The notes: generated by a model not told the origin, from the sequence alone. Numbered from the stretch's first letter, positions 33,149 through 40,972 are shown. The stretch: DNA of 64,000 nt from Pseudobdellovibrio sp. (GCA_023701385.1 JAMPXC010000004.1:1-64000), one strand, 5' to 3'. Made by a program: numbers and translations.

Positions 33149-33829
33149 TTATTTCTTAAGAAATTCTTTGATCAGAGTCATGTTACTATCTTGCATTTGT
33201 GAGGCAGGAGTAATGATGGGCTCTTCAGGATCTAGGGTGCGACCTTTATCAGTTAAGCGTCTTTTGATTAAGGCTTTTACTTGCGGGCCATTAAGTTTTA
33301 AATCTTTAAATTGCTGAACAGTTCCTAACTCGTGGCCAGTCACTTCTAGCATCGCTTTATACACTAATTCAGAGCAGTAAGTGCTTTCATCAGAAATTTC
33401 GAAGTAAATGTCATAAGCCTTGTTTTGCTTCTCGATAGCCTCGAGTAATTTATCTTCCATAGAGATCACATCGAAGTATTTAAAACGATAAATTTTGTAC
33501 TCTTTGTCTTTACCACGATTGATAAAATCCTGAAGTTTTGTTGAAACCACCGGGCCAATGGCTTCAGACACGTACCATTCATTATTTTGTAAGACAAGAA
33601 TACCTACGTGAGTCCATTCTGACTGCGAAGCTTCTTTGATGGCTTTTGATTGTTTTGATTGGCTTTTGTGAAAGATAATATCGCCCACTTTTAAAGTCTG
33701 ATGAGCCGGGGTTACAACCTCATTGGGTTTTGCAGTTTTAGTCTGATCGCGCTGGCTTGGGGCACAGGCTGTTAAACCTATGGCCAAGATAGATAATAAA
33801 AATAAAATGCGAACGATCGACTTTTTCAT
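33149..33829 (-). CDS. YiiX/C92-type papain-like lipoprotein
   Basis: A 226-residue lipoprotein (lipobox LTAC-APSQ, +2 Ala) of the permuted papain-like C92 family. VGDIIFHKSQSKQS, catalytic His in EWTHVGILV and catalytic Cys in STYCSELVYKAM match the exported relative at 13830 almost residue for residue, including VGTVQQFKDL and a shared LDPEEPIITPASQM-like tail. The main difference is export mode: lipid anchor here, cleaved signal there. A likely wall-peptide or lipid amidase in the periplasm. The gene lies between two copies of the murI tail. I see no good ribosome-binding site before ATG 33829. Confidence 0.86.
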   Translation of the reverse strand: MKKSIVRILFLLSILAIGLTACAPSQRDQTKTAKPNEVVTPAHQTLKVGDIIFHKSQSKQSKAIKEASQSEWTHVGILVLQNNEWYVSEAIGPVVSTKLQDFINRGKDKEYKIYRFKYFDVISMEDKLLEAIEKQNKAYDIYFEISDESTYCSELVYKAMLEVTGHELGTVQQFKDLKLNGPQVKALIKRRLTDKGRTLDPEEPIITPASQMQDSNMTLIKEFLKK

Positions 33830-33842
33830 GCTTAAGGATTTT

Positions 33843-33859
33843 AAGCACAGCCCGCGCCA
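33843..33859 (-). promoter_or_regulatory. Possible sigma-54-type promoter of the YiiX-like lipoprotein gene
   Basis: Minus-strand TGGCGCGGGCTGTGCTT has the GG-N10-GC spacing seen also upstream of the MepA gene. If used, transcription would start almost at the ATG (33829), which weakens the case. The shared motif may just reflect that the two upstream regions are duplicates. Confidence 0.3.
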
Positions 33860-33898
33860 AAGCGTTCTAAAGTTTAAACGGCAGATAAGCTTTTACGC

Positions 33899-33937
33899 TG
33901 TAAAAAGGTTCGTCAAATGACAGAAACTGTTTCGAAA
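33899..33937 (-). repeat. murI 3' tail (copy B, the intact copy)
   Basis: The native murI end: it spans the stop codon at 33913 and 14 bp beyond it. It is 36/39 identical to copy A at 33082-33120. The two copies are in direct orientation and bracket the YiiX-like lipoprotein gene (distance between starts 817 bp). Confidence 0.85.
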
Positions 33938-34722
33938 ACAATTCTTTGATCGGTGAAATCGCCAACTAACGCTAAAGCCAGTTTTTCAAACTGAGTACCT
34001 GCATCGGTTAGACAAATTAATAATTGATCACCTGATTTATTGTTTTTATTTAAACGATTTGAAGCGAAATCTTGCGCAAGTAATTTTGCAATCGCTTCAC
34101 CTGAATCAACAAGGTTTACATGATTACCAAAAACTTTTTGAATCGCCGTTTTTAATAACGGGTAGTGCGTGCAAGCCAAAACCACAGTATCCACATCGTG
34201 GGCTTTTAAACCTTGAAGATAACGAAACGCGATTAAATTTGTGATCGGATCATCGTGCCAGCCTTCTTCAGCTAACGGTACAAACAGCGGACAAGCGGCA
34301 CTAAAAACTTCAACTTCTGGTTTGTGAGCGTGAATTTTTTTAGTGTAGCTTTCTGATTTGACTGTTGCACGTGTTGCGATCACCGCTACGCGATTATTTT
34401 CAGTCATGCGCACCGCTAATTCTGATCCTGGATCAATCACGTTGTAAACAGGTAATCCTTGGTATTCAGTTTCAAAAACTTGCGTTGAAGCCGTATTACA
34501 AGCCACAACGATAGCTTTAACATCACGGCCTTTTAAAAAATTCATATTCTGTTCGGTGTATTTACGAACGGTGTCCGCTGACTTACTTCCGTAAGGCAAG
34601 CGGGCCGTATCACCTAAATAAATGAAATTTTCATCGGGAAAGTTTTTAAGTAATTCACGAAGAACAGTTAGTCCTCCGATACCTGAATCAAAAACTCCGA
34701 TAGGGCGTGGATCAAAAGACAT
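33913..34722 (-). CDS. murI: Glutamate racemase
   Basis: A 269-residue cofactor-independent racemase that supplies D-glutamate for peptidoglycan. The two catalytic Cys are in VVACNTAST and VLACTHYPLL, and the N-terminal GVFDSGIGGLTVLREL and YLGDTARLPYG are classic. It lies 2 bp downstream of the IMPDH/GMPR-family gene. Its 3' tail is duplicated beyond the next gene (33082-33120). The neighbours dapD, lysA, MpaA-like and MepA-like make this a wall-precursor and wall-turnover block. Confidence 0.97.
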   Translation of the reverse strand: MSFDPRPIGVFDSGIGGLTVLRELLKNFPDENFIYLGDTARLPYGSKSADTVRKYTEQNMNFLKGRDVKAIVVACNTASTQVFETEYQGLPVYNVIDPGSELAVRMTENNRVAVIATRATVKSESYTKKIHAHKPEVEVFSAACPLFVPLAEEGWHDDPITNLIAFRYLQGLKAHDVDTVVLACTHYPLLKTAIQKVFGNHVNLVDSGEAIAKLLAQDFASNRLNKNNKSGDQLLICLTDAGTQFEKLALALVGDFTDQRIVFETVSVI

Positions 34723-34724
34723 TA

Positions 34725-35774
34725 TTAGTTTTTCACTCCGTGCGCGCGTGATTCAGAAATACCGTTTGAAGACATTTCCATAAACTGTGTTTTATCACGC
34801 ATTTCAGCGATTGTTTGCGCGTTCATATAAGTCATACCAGATCTAATACCGCCGCAAAGTTCATGTAACACATCTTCAACGTGACCTTTAACATTCACGA
34901 AAGTTGATTCGCCCTCTGGGGCCATGCCTTTTGGCATATCACCGCGCCAAGAAACTTGCGCTTTTTTAGAAGCCATACCACGGTATTGTTTTTTACCATT
35001 CACGATATCGCCCGGTGTTTCGATAGTTCCTGATAACATTGATCCAAGCATAATTGTCGAAGCACCAGCTCCGAACGCTTTCACCATATCACCAGAAGTT
35101 CTAATCCCTCCATCAGCGATAACTGGAACATCGTAAGCTTCAGCGGCTTCAGCACAAAGTGCGATCGCTGTTAATTGCGGAACACCACAACCAGTGATAA
35201 TACGAGTTGTACACATTGATCCAGGGCCGATACCTACTTTAATCGCATCAGCACCAGCTTCGATCAAATCAATCGCGGCATCCGGAGTCGCTAAGTTACC
35301 AGCGATAACTTCTAAACCAGGGAACGTATCTTTTAACCATTTTAAAGTATCCATCATAGCCACCGAGTGGCCGTGAGCGATATCAATCGTCATTAAGTTC
35401 ACACCAGCTTTAACGATGGCGTGGGCGCGTTCTTTAAAATCAGTGTTCACACCGATTGAAGCAGAAATAATATTTGCACCAGCGGCTTTAACTTCTTCGA
35501 TCATGGCTACTTGTTTATCAGTGTCCATAAATCTGTGTAAAATACCAAGGCCTCCGAATTTGTGCATAGCAATTGCCATGCGGGCTTCTGTCACCATGTC
35601 CATGTTGGCAGAAATAATCGGTGTTTCTAAAAATTTAGTTTTTGTAATACGAGATTTCAAAGACGGATCTTTGCGCGATTTCATTTCAGATTTTTTCGGC
35701 ATAATTAAAACGTCATCAAACGTTAAGCCGTGGTCGCGGTTTTTAATATCTTTCCAGTTAAACATTAAGCCCAT
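34725..35774 (-). CDS. CBS-less IMP dehydrogenase/GMP reductase-family protein, probably GMP reductase
   Basis: A 349-residue TIM-barrel enzyme. The catalytic Cys loop [11 protein letters not shown], the phosphate-binding [19 protein letters not shown] and [14 protein letters not shown] are family motifs. It lacks the two CBS domains of ordinary [14 protein letters not shown] and the overall length suit GMP reductase, while GVPQLTAI and the [12 protein letters not shown] tail are closer to IMPDH. I therefore favour GMP reductase with moderate confidence. GMP reductase makes IMP from GMP; IMPDH makes XMP from IMP. ATG 35765 (MFNWKD) is an alternative start; either way the gene overlaps the upstream membrane-protein gene. 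Confidence 0.85.
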   Translation of the reverse strand: MGLMFNWKDIKNRDHGLTFDDVLIMPKKSEMKSRKDPSLKSRITKTKFLETPIISANMDMVTEARMAIAMHKFGGLGILHRFMDTDKQVAMIEEVKAAGANIISASIGVNTDFKERAHAIVKAGVNLMTIDIAHGHSVAMMDTLKWLKDTFPGLEVIAGNLATPDAAIDLIEAGADAIKVGIGPGSMCTTRIITGCGVPQLTAIALCAEAAEAYDVPVIADGGIRTSGDMVKAFGAGASTIMLGSMLSGTIETPGDIVNGKKQYRGMASKKAQVSWRGDMPKGMAPEGESTFVNVKGHVEDVLHELCGGIRSGMTYMNAQTIAEMRDKTQFMEMSSNGISESRAHGVKN

Positions 35775-36537
35775 ATTCGCTTTGTCCTTTCGAATCGTCG
35801 TCTTTAATAAATTTTAAGATTAATTTTAAAATATAGTAATGAAAAATAATTACGATCACCGCATCAACCGCTGTCAGCAAAGATGCGTAAACAAAGTACT
35901 CACGAAAGACGCGGTATTGATCCATACCTAACGATAAAGCCATGGGTAAAATAAACGTAAACATAGTCATGTAGACTAATAACCAAAACCAGTATTTCTT
36001 AGTGATCTTTTGCGCAAGTTTTAAGGCGTCAACTTCGCCGGCCTGGTAGCGTTTAGAGAAAAACACCACAAATGGCACGGGCATATATAAGAAGAACTTA
36101 ACAATGCCTGGAATGATGAACAAAAACGTCCAAAGAAATGTCTTACCCCAAGAGCGAAGCGTTTCTAAAAACGAGAGCTCAAAGTGTTCACCAATAAAGT
36201 CAGGTAGGGTTGTCGGAATGAACTGGTTGTACTCTTGGTCTTGGATCGAACGGGCTAAGGCGTAGCTTGCAAAAAAGCTTATCACTAACGGAAAGAAAAG
36301 TGATGAAAAAATAGAAACCGAACCGTAAAACCAAATGGCCTGTGATAAACCCTGCGGCGAACGCAAAATAGCTTCAATTTTGGAATTTATAAACTGATCT
36401 AGGGTGCCTGAGACTAATAACGCTAAAAAAATCGGCAAAAATGCGGTTTTTATCGCCTTGAATATGTTGAATGTTCTTAAATTTTGTTCATTAGACACAA
36501 CATGATTCATCATTGGCTGAGATGCTGAATGAGTCAA
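35758..36537 (-). CDS. Multi-pass inner-membrane protein of unknown function
   Basis: A 259-residue protein with about six hydrophobic helices (AFLPIFLALLVSGTL, FFPLVISFFASYALA, FLWTFLFIIPGIVKFFLYM, WFWLLVYMTMFTFILP, ASLLTAVDAVIVIIFHYYI). The pattern recalls DUF975/glycerophosphodiester-phosphodiesterase membrane-domain proteins (a YxxVPFVV-like loop after a long helix), but I would not assign it. It overlaps the IMPDH/GMPR gene by 17 bp on the same strand, so the genes down to murI may form an operon. Confidence 0.72.
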   Translation of the reverse strand: MTHSASQPMMNHVVSNEQNLRTFNIFKAIKTAFLPIFLALLVSGTLDQFINSKIEAILRSPQGLSQAIWFYGSVSIFSSLFFPLVISFFASYALARSIQDQEYNQFIPTTLPDFIGEHFELSFLETLRSWGKTFLWTFLFIIPGIVKFFLYMPVPFVVFFSKRYQAGEVDALKLAQKITKKYWFWLLVYMTMFTFILPMALSLGMDQYRVFREYFVYASLLTAVDAVIVIIFHYYILKLILKFIKDDDSKGQSEYGLNV

Positions 36538-36619
36538 CGAAAAGTCCTTTTAAATTTTTTATGAAAAGGCGTGACAAAGTGTTCGGACACCCTTAGATTC
36601 AAACTTCACTTTTTGAAAT

Positions 36620-36711
36620 GCCTCGGTGGTGAAATTGGTAGACACACAGGACTTAAAATCCTGAGCTTCGTTAACACGGGCGTGCCGGTTCAAGTCCGGC
36701 CCGAGGCACCA
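36620..36711 (+). tRNA. tRNA-Leu (TAA)
   Basis: Class II tRNA of 92 nt with encoded CCA. Acceptor stem GCCTCGG / CCGAGGC, anticodon stem CAGGA / TCCTG around CTTAAAA with anticodon TAA at 36654-36656, a long variable arm, and T-loop TTCAAGT. Its 3' end and flank are duplicated at 38103-38120. Confidence 0.96.
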
Positions 36712-36720
36712 TTTCTTTAG
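36703..36720 (+). repeat. tRNA-Leu 3' end and flank (copy 1)
   Basis: The 18 bp covering the last nine bases of tRNA-Leu and its flank match 38103-38120 at 17 of 18 positions in direct orientation. With the duplicated terminators at 36749 and 38127 they bracket a histidine-kinase gene, an attL/attR-like layout. Confidence 0.8.
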
Positions 36721-36748
36721 AAGAATGGTTTCGCCAAAACTTAAAATC

Positions 36749-36780
36749 ATCCCAAGCCTCAAAACTTGGGATTTTTTTTG
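36749..36780 (+). terminator. Terminator of tRNA-Leu (copy 1)
   Basis: Stem ATCCCAAG / CTTGGGAT (36749-36756, 36765-36772), 8-nt loop CCTCAAAA, then eight or more T. The 32-bp unit recurs at 38127-38158 with one difference, in the loop. Confidence 0.92.
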
Positions 36781-36862
36781 TCTAAAAAACGTCAAATGGC
36801 GTACCCCTTGCAATCTTCGTTTTGAATTACAAAACGATGTAGCAGGAGGCTTCTTGGTTGAT

Positions 36863-37999
36863 ATGGACGTAAAAAGTACTCATTCAGGCGTTGAACAAAA
36901 AAACGCTGTCGTGCATTTGGGGCAAATCAAAGAAAAAATTATGGGAATATGGGAGTCTCGTGTTCGCAGCAATGTTTCTTCTGCTACTGAAAAAGAACAG
37001 CTTGTGTTGCGTTACATGCTGCCTGAGCTACTTGAAAATCTGACGGCCAACTTATCCACCGAAACCACAGAGGTGGCCGAAAATTCTTTTCAAAGAGCCG
37101 GTGATATAGGAGCTGAACATGGCGAACAGCGCGGAAATTTGAATGATTACACTATTTCTCAGGTTCTTCACGAATATCGAATTTTACGTCAGGTTATTTT
37201 TGAAGTTTTAGAAATGGAAAAACTCTATAGCTCGAAAATTCGAGATAGCATTCTTAACGTGGTTGACGAGGGGATCCAAAAAGCCATTGAGCGGTTCACG
37301 GTTGTAAGATCAAGAGAACTTGAACAAAGTAATAAAGATCTAGAGCATTTCGCCTCAATTGCTGCGCATGATTTAAAGTCACCATTAGCAACTATTTCAG
37401 GTTACATGGAACTGTTGGATGAAAGTTTGAAAAGAAAAATAGATTTCGAAGATGCTAAATACATAAGTACAATCAAAAGGTCTGCTGCTGCTATGACCGT
37501 ATTGATTGATCGTATTTTAGAGTATTCAAGTGTAGGCAGAAAGTTAGGGGCCTTTAGCCGCGTTTCAACAGATGTCATTGTCCGTGAAGTGGTTGAAAGC
37601 CTCGACAGTCTAATTGAAACTACGGGAGCGAAAATTATTTTTCAGGATTTGCCAACAGTGGTAGCTGAATCTGCTCTTTTGTCACAACTTTTTCAAAACC
37701 TGATCAGTAATGCCGTCAAATTTCGGGATGAGAATCGTACCCCTATCATTCGAATCGAAGCTAAAGAAGAACCAGATAAATGGATCTTCTGTGTTAAAGA
37801 TAACGGTTTAGGCATAAAGCTTGAAGATAGAGAGAATCTTTTCACACTCTTTAAAAAGGTCCACAGTAAAAGTTCGCACAAAGGCTATGGTATTGGGTTG
37901 GCAACGGCGCGAAAGATTGTTGAACTACACGGTGGAACAATTTGGATCGAGTCGCAACCTGGAATTGGATCAACTTTTTTCTTTACCATTGAGAAATAA
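36863..37999 (+). CDS. Orphan RsbRD_N sensor histidine kinase located between tRNA-Leu repeats
   Basis: A soluble 378-residue histidine kinase. Residues 20-150 are an RsbRD_N-like helix bundle related to that of the kinase at 5504 (LHEYRILRQVIFEVLEMEK). There is no PAS. HisKA carries H169 in IAAHDLKSPLATISGY, and the ATPase domain has an intact N-box (FQNLISNAVKF), G1 DNGLGI (313-318) and G2 GYGIGL (341-346), close to the phytochrome-like kinase type. ATG 36863 follows AGGAGG at 36844-36849 by 13 bp; TTG 36854 would have better spacing. No regulator is adjacent. The gene is bracketed by duplicated tRNA-Leu 3'-end sequence, suggesting acquisition or a local rearrangement. Confidence 0.9.
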   Translation: MDVKSTHSGVEQKNAVVHLGQIKEKIMGIWESRVRSNVSSATEKEQLVLRYMLPELLENLTANLSTETTEVAENSFQRAGDIGAEHGEQRGNLNDYTISQVLHEYRILRQVIFEVLEMEKLYSSKIRDSILNVVDEGIQKAIERFTVVRSRELEQSNKDLEHFASIAAHDLKSPLATISGYMELLDESLKRKIDFEDAKYISTIKRSAAAMTVLIDRILEYSSVGRKLGAFSRVSTDVIVREVVESLDSLIETTGAKIIFQDLPTVVAESALLSQLFQNLISNAVKFRDENRTPIIRIEAKEEPDKWIFCVKDNGLGIKLEDRENLFTLFKKVHSKSSHKGYGIGLATARKIVELHGGTIWIESQPGIGSTFFFTIEK

Positions 38000-38102
38000 A
38001 GTTCGAGTTTGACTGGTAAGGATAGGTAAAAAAAAGCAAGCTACTGTCTATTCGATTTTAAGCGCAGATCTCAAGGATCGCGGTTCGATAATCGTTTAGC
38101 AA

Positions 38103-38120
38103 GAGGCACTATTTCTTTAG
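38103..38120 (+). repeat. Duplicated tRNA-Leu 3' end (copy 2)
   Basis: 17/18 identical to 36703-36720. Just upstream a T-arm-like GGTTCGATAATC (38082-38093) and a D-loop-like CTGGTAAGG (from about 38015) may be remains of a decayed tRNA, but the rest does not fold, so this is weak. Confidence 0.8.
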
Positions 38121-38126
38121 TAATTT

Positions 38127-38158
38127 ATCCCAAGCCTTAAAACTTGGGATTTTTTTTG
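38127..38158 (+). terminator. Terminator (copy 2, downstream of the kinase)
   Basis: Same 32-bp unit as 36749-36780 with one base change in the loop: ATCCCAAG stem, loop CCTTAAAA, T-run. It now serves as terminator for the kinase gene that lies between the two copies. Confidence 0.9.
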
Positions 38159-38173
38159 CCCAAAATCTTAAGC

Positions 38174-38674
38174 TTAAAGCGGGCGTTCGTATACTAAAGA
38201 TTTTGCCTGTTCTCCATCGACATAGGTTTTTGTGCGCGAACCGATATATTTAAAGCCATAGTGTTGAATTACCTTTTTAGAAACTTCGTTGTCTTCGCGA
38301 TGCGCGACAACTAAGGCGATAATATTTCCTTGCTCCTTGGCCCAAGCTATACGAGTTTCAAAAAGCAAATCTGATAAATGATAACCACGATATTCAGCTT
38401 TGATATAACTCTGGCCCATCCACGCCCGGTAGCTTCGAGGATCATCGTTTTCGCGATGAATGCTGGTAACACCGATGATCTGACCTTTATCAAACAGGCC
38501 AAAGATCGCCCCATTTTTGTTGGTGATGCGCTCAATCCAATTTTCTGAAATAAATTTTGATTCATCTTCAGACGTAGTAAAGCACTCAGACTCTTTAGCA
38601 AGAGCTTCCATACGAATTTCGCGGTATTGGGGCCAGTCATTTTCGTTGAGCTGACGAATTTTTATCTCTGACAT
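38174..38674 (-). CDS. GNAT-family N-acetyltransferase
   Basis: A 166-residue GNAT protein. It opens with IKIRQLNENDWPQYREIRMEAL, a frequent GNAT start, and the acetyl-CoA motif region reads IKAEYRGYHLSDLLFETRI, a diverged Q/RxxGxG/A loop (RGYHL). The later part, VAHREDNEVSKKVIQHYGFKYIG, is the usual motif B. The substrate is not predictable. It is convergent with the kinase at 36863, ending 15 bp from the duplicated terminator. Confidence 0.88.
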   Translation of the reverse strand: MSEIKIRQLNENDWPQYREIRMEALAKESECFTTSEDESKFISENWIERITNKNGAIFGLFDKGQIIGVTSIHRENDDPRSYRAWMGQSYIKAEYRGYHLSDLLFETRIAWAKEQGNIIALVVAHREDNEVSKKVIQHYGFKYIGSRTKTYVDGEQAKSLVYERPL

Positions 38675-38813
38675 ACTTCATTATTTAAGAATGCAGTAAT
38701 CAGTTCAGGTTAGGTATCTGCATATATTTGTTATAAGCAGGAATTTTGTCCCTGGTTCGGTAGCAGCATGATTCTTTTTGCCCTAACTTAAGTTCATTCG
38801 CTACACTTTCATT

Positions 38814-39923
38814 ATGTCGACGATTTCTATACCAGCCACGTTCATGCGTGGCGGAACAAGCAAAGCTCTTATGATTAAAGCCGAAAATTTACCGGCCGAT
38901 AAAACCAAATGGACTGATTTACTTTGTTCAGCCATGGGAAGCCCTGATGAGTTTGGCAGGCAACTTAACGGCATGGGCGGGGGAGTATCGTCGGTTTCAA
39001 AAGTTTGCGTTGTATCGAAATCAGAAAGAGCTGACGCCGATATTGATTTTACTTTTGTGCAAGTGATGGTTCATGAACGTACGCTAGATCTGTCAGGTAA
39101 TTGTGGCAACATGCTATCAGCCGTTGGACCCTTTGCTGTTGATGAAGGGTTAGTTGAAGTAAAAGGTGATGAGGCCTTTGTTAGAATTTATAACACCAAC
39201 ACGAAAAAAATTATGCATTCGCGCTTTCCTGTTAAAGATGGTCAAAGTGTTTATAAAGGTGATTTACAAATTCCAGGTGTCTCTGGAGCAGGGGCTCCGA
39301 TCCGTCTTGATTTTATTGACCCTGCAGGCGCTACTACAGGAAAGTTTTTACCAACGGGGTCTGTGATTGATACTTTAACTTTGGCAGACGGCAGTCAAAT
39401 TCAGGCTTCGCTTTTTGATGTCGCTAATGCGTGCGTGATCATTCGTGCCAGTGACGTAGGTCTTACGGGCTACGAACAGCCTGAAGAAATTGAAGTGCGT
39501 AAAAATATCTTAGCAAAACTTTCAGAAATTCGTATTGCGGGATCACTGGCTATGGGAATAAGTAAGACCCGTGAAGAAGCCCTAAGTCGTGGCCAAGTTC
39601 CTTTTATTGCATTTTTATCAAAGGCTAAAACTAAAGACATAGATTTTAATGCGCGAGTTATTTCCGCAGGGCAGCCGCACAAAGCACTTCCGTTAACGAT
39701 TACCCTTTGTCTTGCAGTAGCGGCAAAAACAAAAGGATCGATTGCTTTTGAGATGATGAATTCGCAGGGCAATGAACAGATCAGAATCGGTATGCCATCG
39801 GGTGTTTTGACAGCGGGTGCGGTGATCGAAGAAAAAATGGGTGTGACAAAGCCATTGTCTGGCGCCTTTTTTAGGACCGCCCGAAAACTATTTAAAGGCG
39901 AAGTCTACGCCGAGCTAAATTAA
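38814..39923 (+). CDS. PrpF-family isomerase
   Basis: A 369-residue cytoplasmic protein of the PrpF / 4-oxalomesaconate tautomerase family (diaminopimelate-epimerase-like fold). Start PATFMRGGTSKALMI is the family signature, with DEFGRQLNGMGGGVSSVSKV, LSGNCGNMLSAVGPFA (active-site Cys loop) and PSGVLTAG later. Members isomerise tricarboxylate-like double bonds (2-methylaconitate, oxalomesaconate). No methylcitrate-cycle genes are nearby, so the substrate is open. A weak TTGCCC-N18-TACACT promoter precedes it. It ends overlapping the convergent small gene by 4 bp. Confidence 0.9.
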   Translation: MSTISIPATFMRGGTSKALMIKAENLPADKTKWTDLLCSAMGSPDEFGRQLNGMGGGVSSVSKVCVVSKSERADADIDFTFVQVMVHERTLDLSGNCGNMLSAVGPFAVDEGLVEVKGDEAFVRIYNTNTKKIMHSRFPVKDGQSVYKGDLQIPGVSGAGAPIRLDFIDPAGATTGKFLPTGSVIDTLTLADGSQIQASLFDVANACVIIRASDVGLTGYEQPEEIEVRKNILAKLSEIRIAGSLAMGISKTREEALSRGQVPFIAFLSKAKTKDIDFNARVISAGQPHKALPLTITLCLAVAAKTKGSIAFEMMNSQGNEQIRIGMPSGVLTAGAVIEEKMGVTKPLSGAFFRTARKLFKGEVYAELN

Positions 39924-40312
39924 TCTAAAGTCGAATATTCAGGGGCCTGAGGATCAGCATTGTTTGCTGGAAACAGTTTGATCCACTCTTTCGAAGAATC
40001 TTGAAATTCAACACGTACAGAAAAATAATTTCCCGCGACGGAATCGTGTTTATTCCATAAACTCGCTTTTTTAATTTTCTTGGCTGCTAGGCGCGCTTCG
40101 GTATCTTTAATTTCTAATAAGGCTTTGCGCGCTAGTTTTCCGCCGACGGTATCGTAACCGCGGTTGGCCGGTTTATGCTCTAAATCACAATCAGAAATTC
40201 GTGAAAGTTCGGCATAGGATTCACCTTGGCCGTAACTTTCAGGATTGGCGTAAAAAGACAGGGCTTCTAAAGCAATTTTTAATTGGATTTCAAGATCTTC
40301 TAGTTGAGTCAT
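39920..40312 (-). CDS. Small cytoplasmic protein of unknown function
   Basis: A 130-residue soluble protein. The first half is helical (TQLEDLEIQLKIALEALSFYAN, KLARKALLEIKDTEARLAAK), and the second looks like a short beta region (YFSVRVEFQDSSKEWIKLF). EALSFYANPESY also occurs in phage and bacterial DUF-type helical proteins, but I would not assign it. ATG 40312 is preferred over longer frames that would overlap the promoter of the divergent gene at 40373. Confidence 0.6.
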   Translation of the reverse strand: MTQLEDLEIQLKIALEALSFYANPESYGQGESYAELSRISDCDLEHKPANRGYDTVGGKLARKALLEIKDTEARLAAKKIKKASLWNKHDSVAGNYFSVRVEFQDSSKEWIKLFPANNADPQAPEYSTLD

Positions 40313-40372
40313 TAGAAAAACATAGCAAATGCCATATTTGCCAACAAGGCAATACTTGTATAAATTAATCCT

Positions 40373-40972
40373 ATGAAACTTGTTTTTGCCATTCTTGGTG
40401 CAGCTATTCTGATCAGTTCCGGTATTATGATTTTTCTTGTGAAAAAAGGCGCAGCTCTTAGGCCTGCAGGTGTGATTGCGCCGTCTGAGGTCGGAGTAAC
40501 AGCTGATCTGATCGGCCAAGCGGTGGGTCTTCGTCTTTTTCCTGATTTTCAGACAGCTAAAAATGTAGTTTGGTATTTAGATATCGGTGATGAACCGTTT
40601 GTGAATCTTCCTGAAAGTACTTTAGCTAATTATCAAACGAATTTTAAACCCGAACTTTTTGATCTTCGTAAAAATCCGCAAGCTTCTTGTGTTGAAAACT
40701 GCTGGTACGTGCAAACAGCCAATGTGGCTTTACCTGAGGCTCTTCAGCAGAAAATTAAAACTGAACCAAGTCTTGAAATCTTTGTTCAATACTTTGATCG
40801 CGATGAAGCTGTACCTGGATTTTGCGAAAATGAAAAAACTCTTGAAGTTAAATGTGTACGTCCAGTCAGTGTGCGTGAAGTTAGAAAAAAACTAAAAATG
40901 CCGGCGCCATATTTCTTTATGCGCAGGTATTTAGATTCGCAATTTTATCTTTTTATCGAAAAAGCAAAGTGA
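40373..40972 (+). CDS. Membrane-anchored periplasmic protein of unknown function
   Basis: A 199-residue protein with an N-terminal hydrophobic helix (LVFAILGAAILISSGIMIFLV) acting as an anchor or uncleaved signal. The periplasmic part has four Cys (ASCVENCWYV, GFCENEKTLEVKC), plausibly two disulfides. No family recognised. It is 7 bp upstream of a GNAT gene on the same strand, hence likely co-transcribed. Confidence 0.65.
   Translation: MKLVFAILGAAILISSGIMIFLVKKGAALRPAGVIAPSEVGVTADLIGQAVGLRLFPDFQTAKNVVWYLDIGDEPFVNLPESTLANYQTNFKPELFDLRKNPQASCVENCWYVQTANVALPEALQQKIKTEPSLEIFVQYFDRDEAVPGFCENEKTLEVKCVRPVSVREVRKKLKMPAPYFFMRRYLDSQFYLFIEKAK

Noticed and set aside
36712-36862. Phage or ICE integration at tRNA-Leu
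   Set aside because: The direct repeats look like att sites, but no integrase, phage or conjugation gene occurs in the 1.4-kb unit or nearby; kept as a repeat-bracketed gene, not as a mobile element.
38015-38110. Second, decayed tRNA-Leu upstream of the repeat at 38103
   Set aside because: D-loop- and T-loop-like patches are present, but their spacing is wrong and no cloverleaf can be drawn.
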